This document shows positions 24,079 to 36,374 of a stretch of DNA of 64,000 bases, in pieces. A program made the translations under genes and the position numbers. Positions within the stretch are counted from its first letter, which is position 1. Each line of letters begins with the position of its first letter. Source of the DNA: Stachybotrys elegans (taxonomy: Eukaryota; Ascomycota; Sordariomycetes; Hypocreales; Stachybotryaceae); the NCBI GenBank assembly GCA_020746835.1, contig JAGPNK010000001.1:2294001-2358000 (forward strand), in the 5' to 3' direction. Under the pieces are notes generated by a model. The model searched no databases. It was not told where the DNA came from and saw only the letters and a program-made list of their open reading frames with translations.

Positions 24079-25753
24079 TCTGGGGAAAGAAAAAAAAAAT
24101 CCAGTGAGTGCTGAAAATAGGTGGCCCCCTTCGACTACACGTGGGATGGGCGCGTCTCTTACAACGCGGACGTTGCCATGGGGAAGAATCGAAATCTTTT
24201 TTGCTGATGAGATTGCTCGGGCCGAGAAGAGAGAAAGACCGAGGCTGTCGAGCAGGTGAGGAGAAGTGAGAGGCAGCCCCCGGCAGTAAGAAAGGCAGAG
24301 CGAAAGAGAGAGAGAGAGGGAAAATACGGTACGGCAATGTCCTGGGGGTGGGAAGTGTGACGGTTTATCACATCTCACAGCCTTGGTTACAGGCAATATG
24401 GCCAGGGCAGGGCGAAGCAGGGCATCGTGCTAGTGAAGGGGGCTGACATTGTTTTTAACTCCCATAGGTCATCAGGCTTTCCGATCCGGGGGCAGGGCTC
24501 AGCCAGCGAGCCATGGCTTGGTGCAAGTCCAGCCATGATCCATGATCCATCATCATCCATGGGGGATAATTTCGTAATACCACAGTAAATAATTGTCATG
24601 GCCTTTGCTTCCATCCCATCTATCCCACGCTCGGTCCAGGCACGCCCGTCCCAATCTGCGTCAGCTCGACCCATGCCTCGGGTTCCTGGCCCATGCGGCC
24701 ACGCCCACCACCACCCGGTGTGCCGACCCTGGGAGCAGCCCATCTGTGACGCAATGGCCAGAGAGAGGGCCTTGGTTGGCTGGCGCGTCCAGAAAGAGAG
24801 AGCTTTTTCTTCTTCCGACTAGCAGCCTAAACAGAGAAAAGGACGAGGGACCAAACACGACGGCATCATCATTTAGGCAGGAATCCTCGGTACGCATTGG
24901 ATGTGACCATCGCGTGTCTGCGGATGTGACCCGGTAGAATAGATCTAACCGCTTCAGGGGCCGTCACAACCCTCATCACCCAACCTTGACAGCTTTTTCA
25001 GGCACGAGCAAACCTTAACTCACAGACTCGGCATCACCGGAGCTGCAGCCTCCCCATCCCGCAATGCCATTCCGCGTGGCAAATATGCGCATGGCATCGA
25101 TTGATAATACAAATACAATAAAAGCAACAAAAAAAAAAGAAAAAAAAAAGAAAGAAAAAGCAAAAAGAGACTGACATGTCAGCCGCACCGCCAATCCCCA
25201 TCTCACATGCAAATTCCACATCATGCCGGCCCACAATAACTGCCCTTTTGACAGGCAAACAGGCAGGCAAGCAACCAAACCCCCCTGCTTGTTCTAAAGG
25301 TCGAAAGGTTCTAGTGGCTGCTGCTGGGCCTACTGATTTTCTCTCCCCTGGACGCAGGGCGCCAGCAGGGCAGGCCCGGGTAGCGCCCAAGCCGCTGGTT
25401 CCTAGCGCGCGCGCTATCAATGCGGCGGCCCCTGGAGACAGGGCTGTCGTCGCCTGAGCACCTGGAAGTTTGGTCGGCTCATCTGTCAAATAAATTGCAT
25501 TGCTATGCCAGCACGGGGAGAGCCTGAAAGAAGCCTCTTCTCCCGAGCAAGTATCCGTACATACATGATCGGGAAATAAACAAGCACGTATGTATGTAGG
25601 CAATCAGGCTGCGGGTAAGAAGTCGGGATATCGTGGTGCCCGGACAGACAGTCGTCAGCATCGTATGGGGCCGAAACACCAGAATGGAAATGCCATGATC
25701 TCTCACGTCATGCGGGCTGTCGCGACCCCTCGGGTAGAGGCATGGCATGGCCC

Positions 25754-25798
25754 CATCGTCATAGTCGTCATCGTCATAGTCGTCATCGTCATAGTCGT
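25754..25798. repeat. 15-nt tandem repeat, three copies
   Basis: The unit CATCGTCATAGTCGT occurs three times head to tail without mismatch in non-coding sequence. It looks like a minisatellite; no function is implied. Confidence 0.85.
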
Positions 25799-26572
25799 CT
25801 GCCTTCCCTCTTGCCGTCTACATCAGACGGTCTCGTCTCACTAGTCCAAACGCCCTCCTCGCGAGAGCGCTGGGCTGTGTCAAGAGTTGAGGCAACTGAC
25901 GTCGAGCAGTTTGAGGTAGAGTGGTGTGTCGTCGCGCGGGACACGACACCCTCAGCTGTCGCGGCACATCCCCTCAGCGCCGCATAAAAATGAAAAATAA
26001 AAAAAATAAAAAAGAGAGAAAGAGAGGGAAGCATAGGCCAAGCGTCATGCACTTCCTGCGATCCAAGCACCAAGCCAAGATCAAAAAGGCTCGACTTGCG
26101 ATGCGTCCAGATCTTGGCTCTCATCTTTTGCGCCCACCACCCCCCGTAGGTCCAGAGCCCACCTGGCCGTCGTCGTAATATTAGAAAGGGTCCATCCTTT
26201 TACGGTGAGCTCATGGAATTCCCCTTTGCGGAATGCAAATCCAAATTCCCGAATGCCACCCTACCTGGCCGCCCTAGCCCAGCGGCTTGTCGCGTGTTCT
26301 TCAACTTAGTAATTAGAGGCGAGAGGAAACATCCTCCTCAGGTCCTGTTCCCGCGATGAATTCGAAAACTGACGCTATTCCCATCAATAGACGCAGGCAG
26401 CCGGTACATACTATGATCAACCCCCCCGTCAATGCCCCCAGCCATCAGTGGGAGAAAGCAGCTAGAGAGCCCTTGATCCATGTCGACGACCCCCCGTTAC
26501 CCCAGAAAATCATTGTCAATTGGGCGGATATCGATGACTGTCAGCGCTCCTCAGCTGAAGATGCTCACTCAA

Positions 26573-26578
<6 letters not shown>

Positions 26579-26604
<26 letters not shown>

Positions 26605-26605
26605 T
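26579..26605. repeat. Homopolymer T27
   Basis: Uninterrupted run of 27 T in intergenic DNA. Its length should be treated with caution, since homopolymers are prone to sequencing error and polymorphism. Confidence 0.9.
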
Positions 26606-27134
26606 GGTTGTGTTTTTTGTCTCCTTTTCTTCCTTCTTGCAGCCCGGGCGAACAATGACGTCGTAGCGCCGTAACACCCGCGACAATGCTCCGTACATAC
26701 TCGCCACGCAATAGGAAATGGGCGCGAGGAATGGGCGACGGGCGTTTTTAGGCTGCTTCAGCCACCTTGTTGAATCAAGCGCCCGTTGCTACGCAATTTG
26801 CCCCTTTGATAGGAGGGAGTTTCGTCTTCTTTTGTGCCCAAGAGTGGTCTGGCTGCGCACCCGTACACCCTTTCCGCAGGAAACTTCACAGCTGTAAACT
26901 CCTTCCTTGGAAGTTCAAGGCTGATCGACGCCTCCAAACACTCGCCTTCTCCCACCCACTTCCCCTTCTGCCTCATTATCCTCCCATCAGGGAAATATTA
27001 CCCCAAGCGCCACATCATTCCCGCCGCACGCCGGCCAATGTGCCCGAACTTTGCTTGGACGACAACGACGCTCCTAGCTTAATTTATGTAGAGTGCCCGC
27101 CTCTGTGCACGGCACGGATGCCTTGATCGCGGTG

Positions 27135-28691
27135 ATGCCTGATGACAGCTCCGCCGCCGCCTCGGGGCCCTCGTCCTCGCGCGCAACAACAACAACAGCA
27201 TCAGCAGCAGCAGTAAGCTCTGGCGCCAATCCCGTGCCCGCTGGCTACGCCATCCGTCGAACACGCACCTTCGACGATGTGTCTGTGCCATCGTCCCGCA
27301 AGAGGTCTGCCCTAGCCCCGGACTTCTCCTCGTCGCCTCAATCCTCCGATGCCCCGCCACGGAGGAGCTCCAACCTGTCCGACTACAACCTGAGCGAGGC
27401 TCGCGACATCCTCCATCGCCATGACCGCCAGGAACACGACCGCTCGTCTGAATCCTCATCGCTGCCTTCGCTGTCCATCGCCTTTGGGCTTCTTCCCGCC
27501 TTGGCCGGCGCTCTCTTCAAAGATGGGAGCGCCATTGTTACGGATGTCATGCTGCTTGGTCTCGCCGGCATCTATCTCCACTGGTCCGTGACCCAGCCAT
27601 GGTAGGTGCTCGCCTCTCCGCATTTCTCGCCGTATCTGTCGCCATTTTAACCCCTTCCTAGGGCGTGGTATCTTTCGGCCCAAGTGGTTCGTGTACGTCA
27701 CGAGTCTGACGCTGAAAGCGCAATCCAGGATGAGAGCGATTCGGATGACGCCTCTGCCGGCCCTCGCCCAGAGTCACCTCTGGGTAGCGTGCCCGAGGAG
27801 GAGGCAGATGATGGCGCAGAAGGAGAGCCGTCCACAGACGCCGAAGACCAGTCTACCAGGAAATCAACTTCCCCGCAGCTTCAGTCGGCCTTGGCCCAGC
27901 TCTACACCCATGAGATTCTGGCACTCATATCATGCTCCATCTTTCCCCTGGCCAGCGCCTATCTCCTCCATGCTATTCGGTCACAGCTTAGTAGGCCGTC
28001 AGAGGGCCTGGTCTCCAACTACAACTTGACCATCTTTGTCTTACTCTCCCAGCTACGCGTCATCTCTCACATCGTGAAGCTGGTCCAGTCGCGCACCCTT
28101 CATCTCCAGAGATTTGTCCACAGAAATTCCCCAGAAGTCGCCTCGGCCCATGCTCAGAAGCTCGCTCAGGTCCTCGAACGCCTGGAAAGGCTGGAAGCAC
28201 GCTCGTCAGCTGAGGAGAAGCTGATCAAGCAGAGTCTCGGCTCCGATTCCAAGAGAGCCAAGCAAGAAGCCAGCATCGCTAGAGATGTGCGCAATACTAT
28301 CCAGCCAGAGCTCGACGCCTTGAATCGCGCCGTGCGGCGGTATGAAAAGAAGGCCACCCTTCTCCAAACGCAAACAGAGGCACGGTTTTTCGCCCTCGAC
28401 GCCCGCCTTGGGGATGCTATAGCCTTAGCTGCCGCCGCCGCCAAGCATAGCGTCGCGAGCAAGAACATCCTCTTGCGCATCATCGAAGTGGTCGCTACTC
28501 TCCTTCTCATACCCTTCAACGCTGCGTTTCAGATCATCATGTTACCGTTGCGGCTGGTCATGTCCCTGTTTGTCAGAAGTAAGCGCCAGCCCATGCCCCA
28601 GCGCAGCTCGCGCTCGGGGCGTTCAGGAAAAGTATCGCCGGGTGGCAGATACAGTGGGGATCGAGTGCCGTCTAGAGTTATGAAGAGATGA
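27135..28691 (+). CDS. Uncharacterised fungal membrane and coiled-coil protein
   Basis: Predicted 498 aa in two exons, 27135-27601 and 27662-28691, with a 60-nt intron (donor GTAGGT, acceptor CCTAG) splitting the first Trp codon of QPWAWYLSAQ. I do not recognise the family. Residues 1-105 are Ser/Ala/Pro-rich. Hydrophobic segments follow at about 110-128 (IAFGLLPALAGAL) and 132-150 (VTDVMLLGLAGIYLHW). An acidic linker at about 170-230 leads to membrane-like segments at about 240-265 (ILALISCSIFPLASAYLL) and 280-300 (TIFVLLSQLRVIS). A charged, helix-prone coiled-coil region at about 325-420 (QVLERLERLEARSSAEEK) precedes a long hydrophobic stretch at about 430-465 and a basic C-terminus. A GTG-initiated extension upstream is less likely than the ATG at 27135. 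Confidence 0.8.
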
Positions 28692-31600
28692 TCATGTATG
28701 GGTTTGGGGTGATTGCCGTCCATCTATATACGTCCTACTACCCTCGTCTCCCACCAGCGTTCATTTCCATGTCCCTTGACAGCATCTGTAGACTGTCATG
28801 TATCATATCCCTCGCGTCCTAAACGCGACTTGACCTTTGTATTACAATATCAATTGCTTAGCCAGCGCATGACAATTAGCCGTGAGACTGGTGTCCAACG
28901 GTGAACTCACTGTACTCAAGCCTTAGACCCGGATTTGGTCTTGAGGAGTTTTGTCGGTCAGGAGTTCGGGTTGCGTCTTGAAAATATAGTCATGTTGATA
29001 GGTTTCACAGCATGTGCCGCACCGAGAAGATGGGATCATGTCTCGGATACGATGCAGCTGCTGCAAGGCATGGATTTGAGTGCCCTCATGCACGCCAGGT
29101 GGATGGTGGCATACAGCACACAAACTACTCGCATCCGCAAGTTCTGGCGGTCAGCCGGTAAATACCCATTCCACCACATGAGGTTGGGACTCGACAAGCT
29201 CTGCCTGACAACTGACTCAGGACTTGCACCTTCATTGGAGTCTCGGCGTCAATATAGGCACGTACAACAAAGAAACTACTTCTTCCGTGAAACAATGTCT
29301 GGTGCTGGAGCTTCCTCATCCACTAGAGGCTTTTCGGAACCCCAGTTGCCCGTCTGATGTGTTGTGCGACTCAAACCGCTCCGTCACACCGTCAAGGCTC
29401 CATCGCCCTCAGGCACCTACTGAGGCGGTGATAATGATAGTGGTGGTGCCAAGACAGCTAGTTACTTCCGTTGAACCCAGGATTCGATCCCGGCTTGCCT
29501 AGTTGTTTGAGAGAAGAGAGAAGAGAAATGCGTGTTCTGGGGACTGTCGTGATGCTGGGGGCTTGGTGGAGAGACTTCTAGCGGCTTTACGGTCAGTGGA
29601 TCCAGGAATTGGACCGATCGACGCGGTAGGATGCCAAAGACTTCTGAGCGGTCAGCCAATGGAGGCTTTTGTGCTACCCGACTTGGCCATTGAAGCTTGG
29701 ATGAGAGCACAAAGCGGAGGATAGAGGGTGCTAGGCGATGATCCTGTGTGTCAGGAGCTTGATGCGGGTCTTACGTTGACCTCGGAGGCGAATAACATGT
29801 CTAGGAAAACCCGAGAGCCGGAGACACGACATGGAAAGAGAATCAGATCAGCCCAATTGGGCCACGAAACGACATGCGGGAGGAAAGCTACGCATAGGTC
29901 ATGGGAGGCAAGACGCGATTCGATGGCTGCAAGAGCTTAGCAGGTCGCGCCAGTACCAAGGAACGTAAATACCAAAATAGGCTGAGCCATTGTACAACGG
30001 AAAGTTGGCGGCTCCGGTGTAATGATGAGGGGCTTGGAGACCCCAAGACAAGCCTGGGCAGAGGTGACAGATGATAATTGGTTGCTCTCGTGTGTACGCA
30101 GCAGGCCTCAGACCCATTGAACTCGCGTCTCTTCCTCGTTTTGTTCCAACAGTCCTGTGAGTTTGGAGCCTTCCCAAGCTGACAGGAGCTGGATGATCCG
30201 GGGTGAGACATTCAAGCCCCCATGTACATATCCTCAACTGAGACAGGGACAGGGGCTGGTCTATCGGTTCATTGCGAGTGGCTTATGCAACACGGGCGAT
30301 GGCAGAATCCTCAGGCGAGCCGAGAGAACGCCGTTGCTCACCATCTCTGAGACGGCATCAGCTCAAGACCGAGTCGGGGTTTGGCGTTGGAGATTTCGGC
30401 GGCAAGATGATCAGACCAGATGATGAGATTTCGGCATTGAGTTTTTCTTAGAAGGCCACCATTTAGATGACGGTCCCGAAACGGTGAATGGGGCCGGAAT
30501 GCAAAGTAGATGATGTAAGTGGTGCGTGGCAGACCACGTTGTGACACTCTACGGGATCTGTTGAATGGTCGATGATGGGCCAAGTACCGATGAGTATCAT
30601 ATCTCGAGGTTGGGGGGGCCGGAAGAGGAAAAAGATGAGGCGGTCCAACCCACATGAGATGTGCATTGGAGCATCGCTGGACCGACCCGCTTGCCGCCCG
30701 GTTGGTCTTGGTGGGGTGTCAATCTTATTAATTCGCCTTCGTGCCTGAGGTGTGCCTGAGATGCGTGTGCCTAGGGCCCGTTTCCGCTACCACCATGGCA
30801 CACCACCAGAGCTCTTGACGTTGCTTTGTCTAAGGAGTTCATCTCCGGCCATGCGTGGGATAGCCGCCAATCACCACTGGCAAATCACCGCCAAGCGTGC
30901 ATACCATCTCCTGTGACGCGTAGAGTAGGACGCGAAGGAACCTGTCGAGGGGGCCTGGCCGATTGCTGGATGAAGTTGTCTGTCAGTCGATACAAAACTA
31001 GCAGACCTATTGGTAGGTTCTGCATGTGTGACAAGGACCGCAGAGGAATACGAAAGGGGGCGAGACAGCAGCTGCCGCTAGACACTAGGCGCATGACTGA
31101 AGAAGCAAAAGGGGAAGCAGAGAAGAGAAAACTATGCACGCTTCTGGACGGAAAAAGAAAGGCGGATGAGGATTTCAGCAGACGAATTGTAAATGAAGTG
31201 AAGAAAAGAGGAGCATCGAAAGCCAATTGCGGCAATGCGTGGCGTTTTGCTAGCAGCAGCCGCATAAGCACCTTGCTTTTTTGCATAGCACCTTGGCGGC
31301 TGACTGGCTACTTACTACAACACCAACACCATGCAAAGTATGGAAATCACACGCTCGTGCAGGTCCAACCATACAGTTGAGGTGTGGCTGCAGGTACCGC
31401 CGAGTACATTCCACCTTGCACCTTGCACCTTCCTCCTCCCCCCTCCCTCCCTCCTCCTCCTCCCTTCCTACCTGACTACAAGTGTTACCTTCCACCTCAG
31501 ACTGTGGATTATAGATGTGGAAGGAGTGATGTACCTACGCATGCCTTAACGTTACCTTTGACGTCGCGTCACCATCATCCAACCATCATGACCAATCTTG

Positions 31601-32494
31601 ATTGTCATGGAGTCTGCCCCAGCCCATCCGTCCGCCTCGCAACGCCTGGCTCCCCGGTCATACCATGCCACTTTTAGCCTTTGCTTCTGCATACCAGGCC
31701 TCGCATCGTGCTTTGTAACATGCTCTCGCGGTACGCGCCGATACATGCTAACCACTTGGCACCTCTCTCGAGTGAGATGGTCGTATTGGACGTGAGTTCG
31801 GACACCCAGTCTGGCCTACCGCCGTTCACAAGAGCTGATCCCGACCCTGGCACAAGGCCTGTTCCCATGTGTCAACTGTCTCTCGCCCATTGGCGCCCAT
31901 GTCAAAGGTTTCTCTTTTCCCTGTCTTGTCCAAATCCCGCCTGGACCCCAAGGTCCTGTTCATCTCGGTGTTGGTGGAAGAACTTGTCTCATCCTGATCC
32001 CATCACCCCTCCTTCTCCCGAGCTCATTGCATTGCTTGCCGTCTCTCCTTTGCCGCCATCGAGCCTTCTGTTCGAGTTCCTTTCTCATACCACCCTGCTC
32101 TCATTGTTCTTGTTCTCGACATCACCATCAGCCTTCTTGCCTGCCTGGTAAGAAGGTATACAATCTGGTTCTGCCGAGCCCAGGATATATCCCCTCATGG
32201 GTTCTACCCAAGAGGTCTGAGCATTCACCGCATCTACACGAAGATCGCCAATATTACACATCATCACCCAGCATTGGCGCACTTGTCTCATGTACAGCGC
32301 CACTATTTCACAGCCTCGGGACTGATTTTTCGGTCGCCAACTTTGCCGATCTTGTTTTCTCTGCCTTTTCTGTCTGTACTTCGCCGTCGTCTGCTGCATG
32401 GCCCTGGCCATGCTTCGCAAGCTTCTGGTCTCTACTGTCCAAACTCCCCGGCACTGATCTTTCTCATACTTATCTTTGGACAAGTCTGATCAAG
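28692..32494. other. Gene-poor region, 3.8 kb
   Basis: No supported gene. Open frames on both strands (for example 28935-29357 and 30826-31380 on +, 29899-30237 on -) show no family resemblance or splice-linked continuation. There are no terminal repeats or target duplications that I can see. Base composition is balanced, without the extreme AT shift of heavy RIP. The last 500 nt are C/T-rich and probably form the leader and promoter of the gene at 32495. Confidence 0.5.
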
Positions 32495-35400
32495 ATGCTT
32501 CCACGAGCTTCTCAACTATTGGCGGTACTCTGTGCCCTCTTGGTCTTCCAGATCGTGACAGCGGAGCGTGTTGGCGTACGGCGACGACAGGATGACTCAG
32601 AAGAGCCAACCTCCAGGCCGGGCCTTAACACAAGGACAGCCGATGAAGCTCCTGTTTCTGCGTCCGCTGCCGAATCCAATGGCCCCGATCCCACTGTGTC
32701 TATCACCAGGATACCCTCATTCACCACGAGCGAACTCCAACCGACTGTAACATCAAGCGCTGGCACAATTGACGATACCAGACTCTTCAATGGTGCGCTT
32801 CAAGCATAACCGGAATCCCAATAACATGCTCAAACCGTATTGACAGTCCTTTCAGATACCATCCCTGAGGGACAGCTTCCCCTCACCCCCGAGATAACAC
32901 CAGGATGGGGGGTAGCCGGAGTCATCATGCTTATCACAGGCATTGTGTACAACATCATCGGGATCAAGAATCGGTTGATTCATACCTTCTTCTCGACGGC
33001 ATACATCACATCCCTCGGCGTTACCGTGCTCATCATATACGTAATGAGCGTCCCTATCAGCAACGCCTTGCAGGGTGGATACGTTGTAGCCGCCGTCGTG
33101 TCAGGCTGTGCTGCTGGGGTAGCCTCCATGTTCTTTAAGGAGCTGACAGAGGGGCTTGGATGTGCACTTGGCGGCTTCAGTATGAGCATGTGGTTTCTCT
33201 GTCTCGTTCCCGGCGGCTTATTACAGCAAGTCATGGCTAAGGCCATATTCATTGCCTCCTTCACAATCGTCGCCTTCGCCTTCTACTTCAGCAGACTTAC
33301 TCGAGACTGGGCGCTCATCGTTACGATTCCTTTTGCAGGGGCCACCGTTACGGTTCTTGGAATAGATTGCTTCACCCGAGCCGGCCTGAAGGAGTTCTGG
33401 GCTTATATCTGGGACTTGAACGGCAACCTTTTCCCACTGGGTGCTGATACCTACCCTGTAACCAGGGCCATACGGGTTGAGACAGCAGTCGTCATCATAT
33501 TCTTCTTCGTGGGAGTAATATCTCAGATCAAGTTATGGAGAGTGGTGCGAGAGCAGAAGAAAAAGCGAGCCGCCGAACGTGCAGAGGCCCAGAGAAACTT
33601 GGAAGAGGAGGAGGCTAATGTTGGCCGACAACTCGAAGAACAGAACGCTCGCGAGAGACGTCGCTGGGAACGGGCATACGGCGATGGTGAAAGCTCCATT
33701 CTGTCCAGGGTCTCTTACGCAGCAGAGCATATTAACGAGAAGAATTTGAGAAACAGCCAGTCTGGCTCTGGCAGGCACTCAACTACGGAAGTCATCGAGA
33801 TGGAGCCTGTCCCGGAGCCCATGCAGCCACCCCCGCAACCCAACATGCTCATGACAGCCGACAAGGAGAACGAGATCAAAGTGACGGTTAGAGTTGCTGC
33901 CGATGAATTGCCCGAGGGCGTCACCTCGGATGAAACCGAGGGCAACAAGGTTGAGGAAATAGCAACCCAGGACGAAAAGTTGTCTCCAGCACCCAACGTC
34001 CCTGATACTCCCGATATTGTTCCCCTGCCCTTCAAGGTGCCGAATCAAGATGACGTCGTCTCGCAATCGAATCGATCATCTGTCGCCACCTTTTCGGGAG
34101 ACGATGACATGAACACCGTTCGCTCCATGTCCTCTCCAAAACGGTTCTCCAGGGGTCCTGCATCGCTCCTGAGAAAATTGTCACGGGGGTCGTCTAGAAC
34201 GATTCGTCCTCGTGGCCATGACAACCATGAAGGCCTCGAACCACTTGTAGTCCCCGGACACAAGAACCGAGACGGCGATGACGGGTCCATCATAGCTACT
34301 GTCGATGGAGACAGCTCGAGCGATGACGGAGCCAGTTCAATTGGCAGCCCCAGGCAAATCAGCGCGCCCAGCCCTGTACAGGGGAACGATGACGGTAATG
34401 AGCCTCTGGCAGAACCAGAAACAACAGAAGAAACCGAGAATAATCGCCAGAAACCAGGCCCGACAGAGCCACAGTCGACCGACGGTGCAGCAAATACTCC
34501 AGCACCCGCAGATTCAGTGGCTCCGCCATCCCAAATGCCCGTGGGGATCCCAAAGGAAGCTGAAAAGGACGCTGAGAATGAAGAGAACCTAGACGCTATG
34601 GGGACGAAGCCCGAGAGCATTGGGAAGCTAAAGTCTGTTGCCTCAACAATATCGGCTCCTGTCAACTTGACCCAGGAGACTCTTCCACGCTCTCTCTCTC
34701 GTGTTGCTATGTCATACCGGACGAACGAGTGGGCCAAGCACCTCAGCAGCGCTGACGCACCAGAGTTGGACGACTTGCACATCATACAAGAGCCCGTTCA
34801 GGCGGAAGAGGCTGTGCCGGTAGATGTTCATAATCTACAAAAGACTGCAATTGACGGCGCTCCTTCGCCAGCGGTCAAACGATCCGACTCTCAAATATCG
34901 GGCGTCTCTATAGCATATGCAGCCCGATCAACTGCGACCCGTCAAAACCATCGGAAATCACTAGACAGTGATATTCATGAAGGGGAAGACATAGATACCG
35001 CTGCTCGGCAGCTATGGCCACCCATGGCGATGCCCAGAAACTCTGCAGGATTCGACCCTATCGAAGAAGAGAGCATGACACCAGCTATTTTGCCGGCCAC
35101 TACCTACAATGAGGCCACAAATCCTCACGCATCGATTTTCGGCCCGCAAATCAGCCCTCGAGATTCTTTTTCTCGATCCCCGATGCCTGGTATTGTGTCA
35201 TATTCAAGCCCACAGACACTTCTTGGCCAACGAGAGATGTTCCTCAAGAGTAAATCTCAAGGCAACTTGCTCGCGACGTTTGCGGATCATATGACTCCGC
35301 ATGCTTCTCCGAATGACGCCGACTCGCTCTATGAATATCCTTCCCACCCCGGTCCGACAGTAGCGGATGTGGATGACCTGCCTTTAAGACAGAGAAAGGA

Positions 35401-35887
35401 CATGATGCGCCGCAGCACTTCCATGGGGTTCCCGCCGACAACTATGAATCACTATCGCAACAGCGTGGCGGAATCATCTGAAAACATTAACTTCAACTCG
35501 CATCAGCCGAAGAGAGCGCAAAATCTCCCCAACCAAGCAACCAGAGAAGCCCAGCTGGCCAACTTTCGCATGTCAGTAGCAAATGACCTCCGCGCAAGCT
35601 CGCCCGCGTTGCCCAGTGCAAGTCGCGAGACTCCATTTGCGTCTACTCCCAATCTCCTGGCGCCAATCAGAGACTTGGAGGCTCAGAGAAGCATCGAGGT
35701 TCAAAGAAGCATTGAGGCGCAAAGAAACCTGCTGATAGAGCAGAAAGAAGCAGAAGCACAGCGCAGGGAAATACAGAGGCGAGAGAAGGAATGGGCAGAC
35801 AGGGCATTTGAAGAGAGAATGCGAAGCGGCGATCTCCTTGATGCTCACCGCGAGGTGATGAGAAAGATGCAGAGAAAGGCCACATAA
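32495..35887 (+). CDS. TMEM198-like seven-helix membrane protein with long cytoplasmic tail
   Basis: Predicted 1112 aa in two exons, 32495-32792 and 32847-35887; the 54-nt intron splits the Val codon of LFNVLSDTIPEG. Residues 1-23 form a clear signal peptide (LAVLCALLVFQIVTA then AERV). A short Ser/Thr-rich lumenal or extracellular stretch follows. About seven hydrophobic helices lie between residues 120 and 340, including GVAGVIMLITGIVYNIIG, VVAAVVSGCAAGVASMFF, FIASFTIVAFAFYFSRL and TAVVIIFFFVGVISQIKL, matching the TMEM198/TM7S3-like domain. A basic helical segment (REQKKKRAAERAEAQRN) follows. The remaining roughly 750 residues are polar, Ser/Pro/Asp-rich and probably disordered. The tail ends in a charged coiled coil (about 1030-1110) with repeated AQRSIE/VQRSIE units. 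Function in fungi is unknown to me. Confidence 0.85.
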
Positions 35888-36374
35888 TAGGGAGCTCATC
35901 AGGTTAACCCGAGCCAAAATCCCCACGACACCGTGTGATGCAGTTGTCAGTTTTGTTCACATTCCCTTAGTCCTGATGGACATTGAATCCATCTATTGAT
36001 ACCAAATATCCGATCACCAGTTCAGAATAGTTGCTTTGTTAGGAATTAATAATTGGCTTACAGAAGGCGAAAATAATGGAAAGAAAACTGCAATGATGAT
36101 GCCGACACCATGCATGTAGCGTTCTAATTTTCCACTGTTGCATGCCGGTGAAGGCTCGGCTTATTATTTGCTTATATGTGAATATCTTTCTACGATTGAT
36201 CCGCTTAGGGGCTGAAGTGACAATGTGCGAGGGGCCAAGTACAGACAAGCTAGGGTCATGGGCTATTGATCGACCTCGAATGAAATAATAAGGGAGCTGT
36301 GGTGTAGGGATAATGTGCAATGTCATAGATGTGCCCTGGTTTCAAACTGCTTACAGAGATGCCCATGGTTCTTC
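35888..36374. other. Convergent intergenic region
   Basis: 487 bp between the stops of the TMEM198-like gene (+) and STE3 (-). AT-rich 3' UTR-like sequence; no gene seen. Confidence 0.55.

Larger units (their letters stand above)
24079..27134. other. Divergent intergenic region (ERF4 / membrane-protein gene)
   Basis: About 3 kb with no supported gene. Contents: polypyrimidine leader sequence of ERF4, A-rich tracts at 25127-25160 and 25986-26012, a 15-nt tandem repeat at 25754-25798, a T27 run at 26579-26605, and C/T-rich leader sequence before 27135. Confidence 0.5.

Noticed and set aside
29470..29500. tRNA T-arm-like sequence (GATTCGATCC)
   Set aside because: Stem positions do not pair on either strand, and no anticodon or D arm at the right distance was found.
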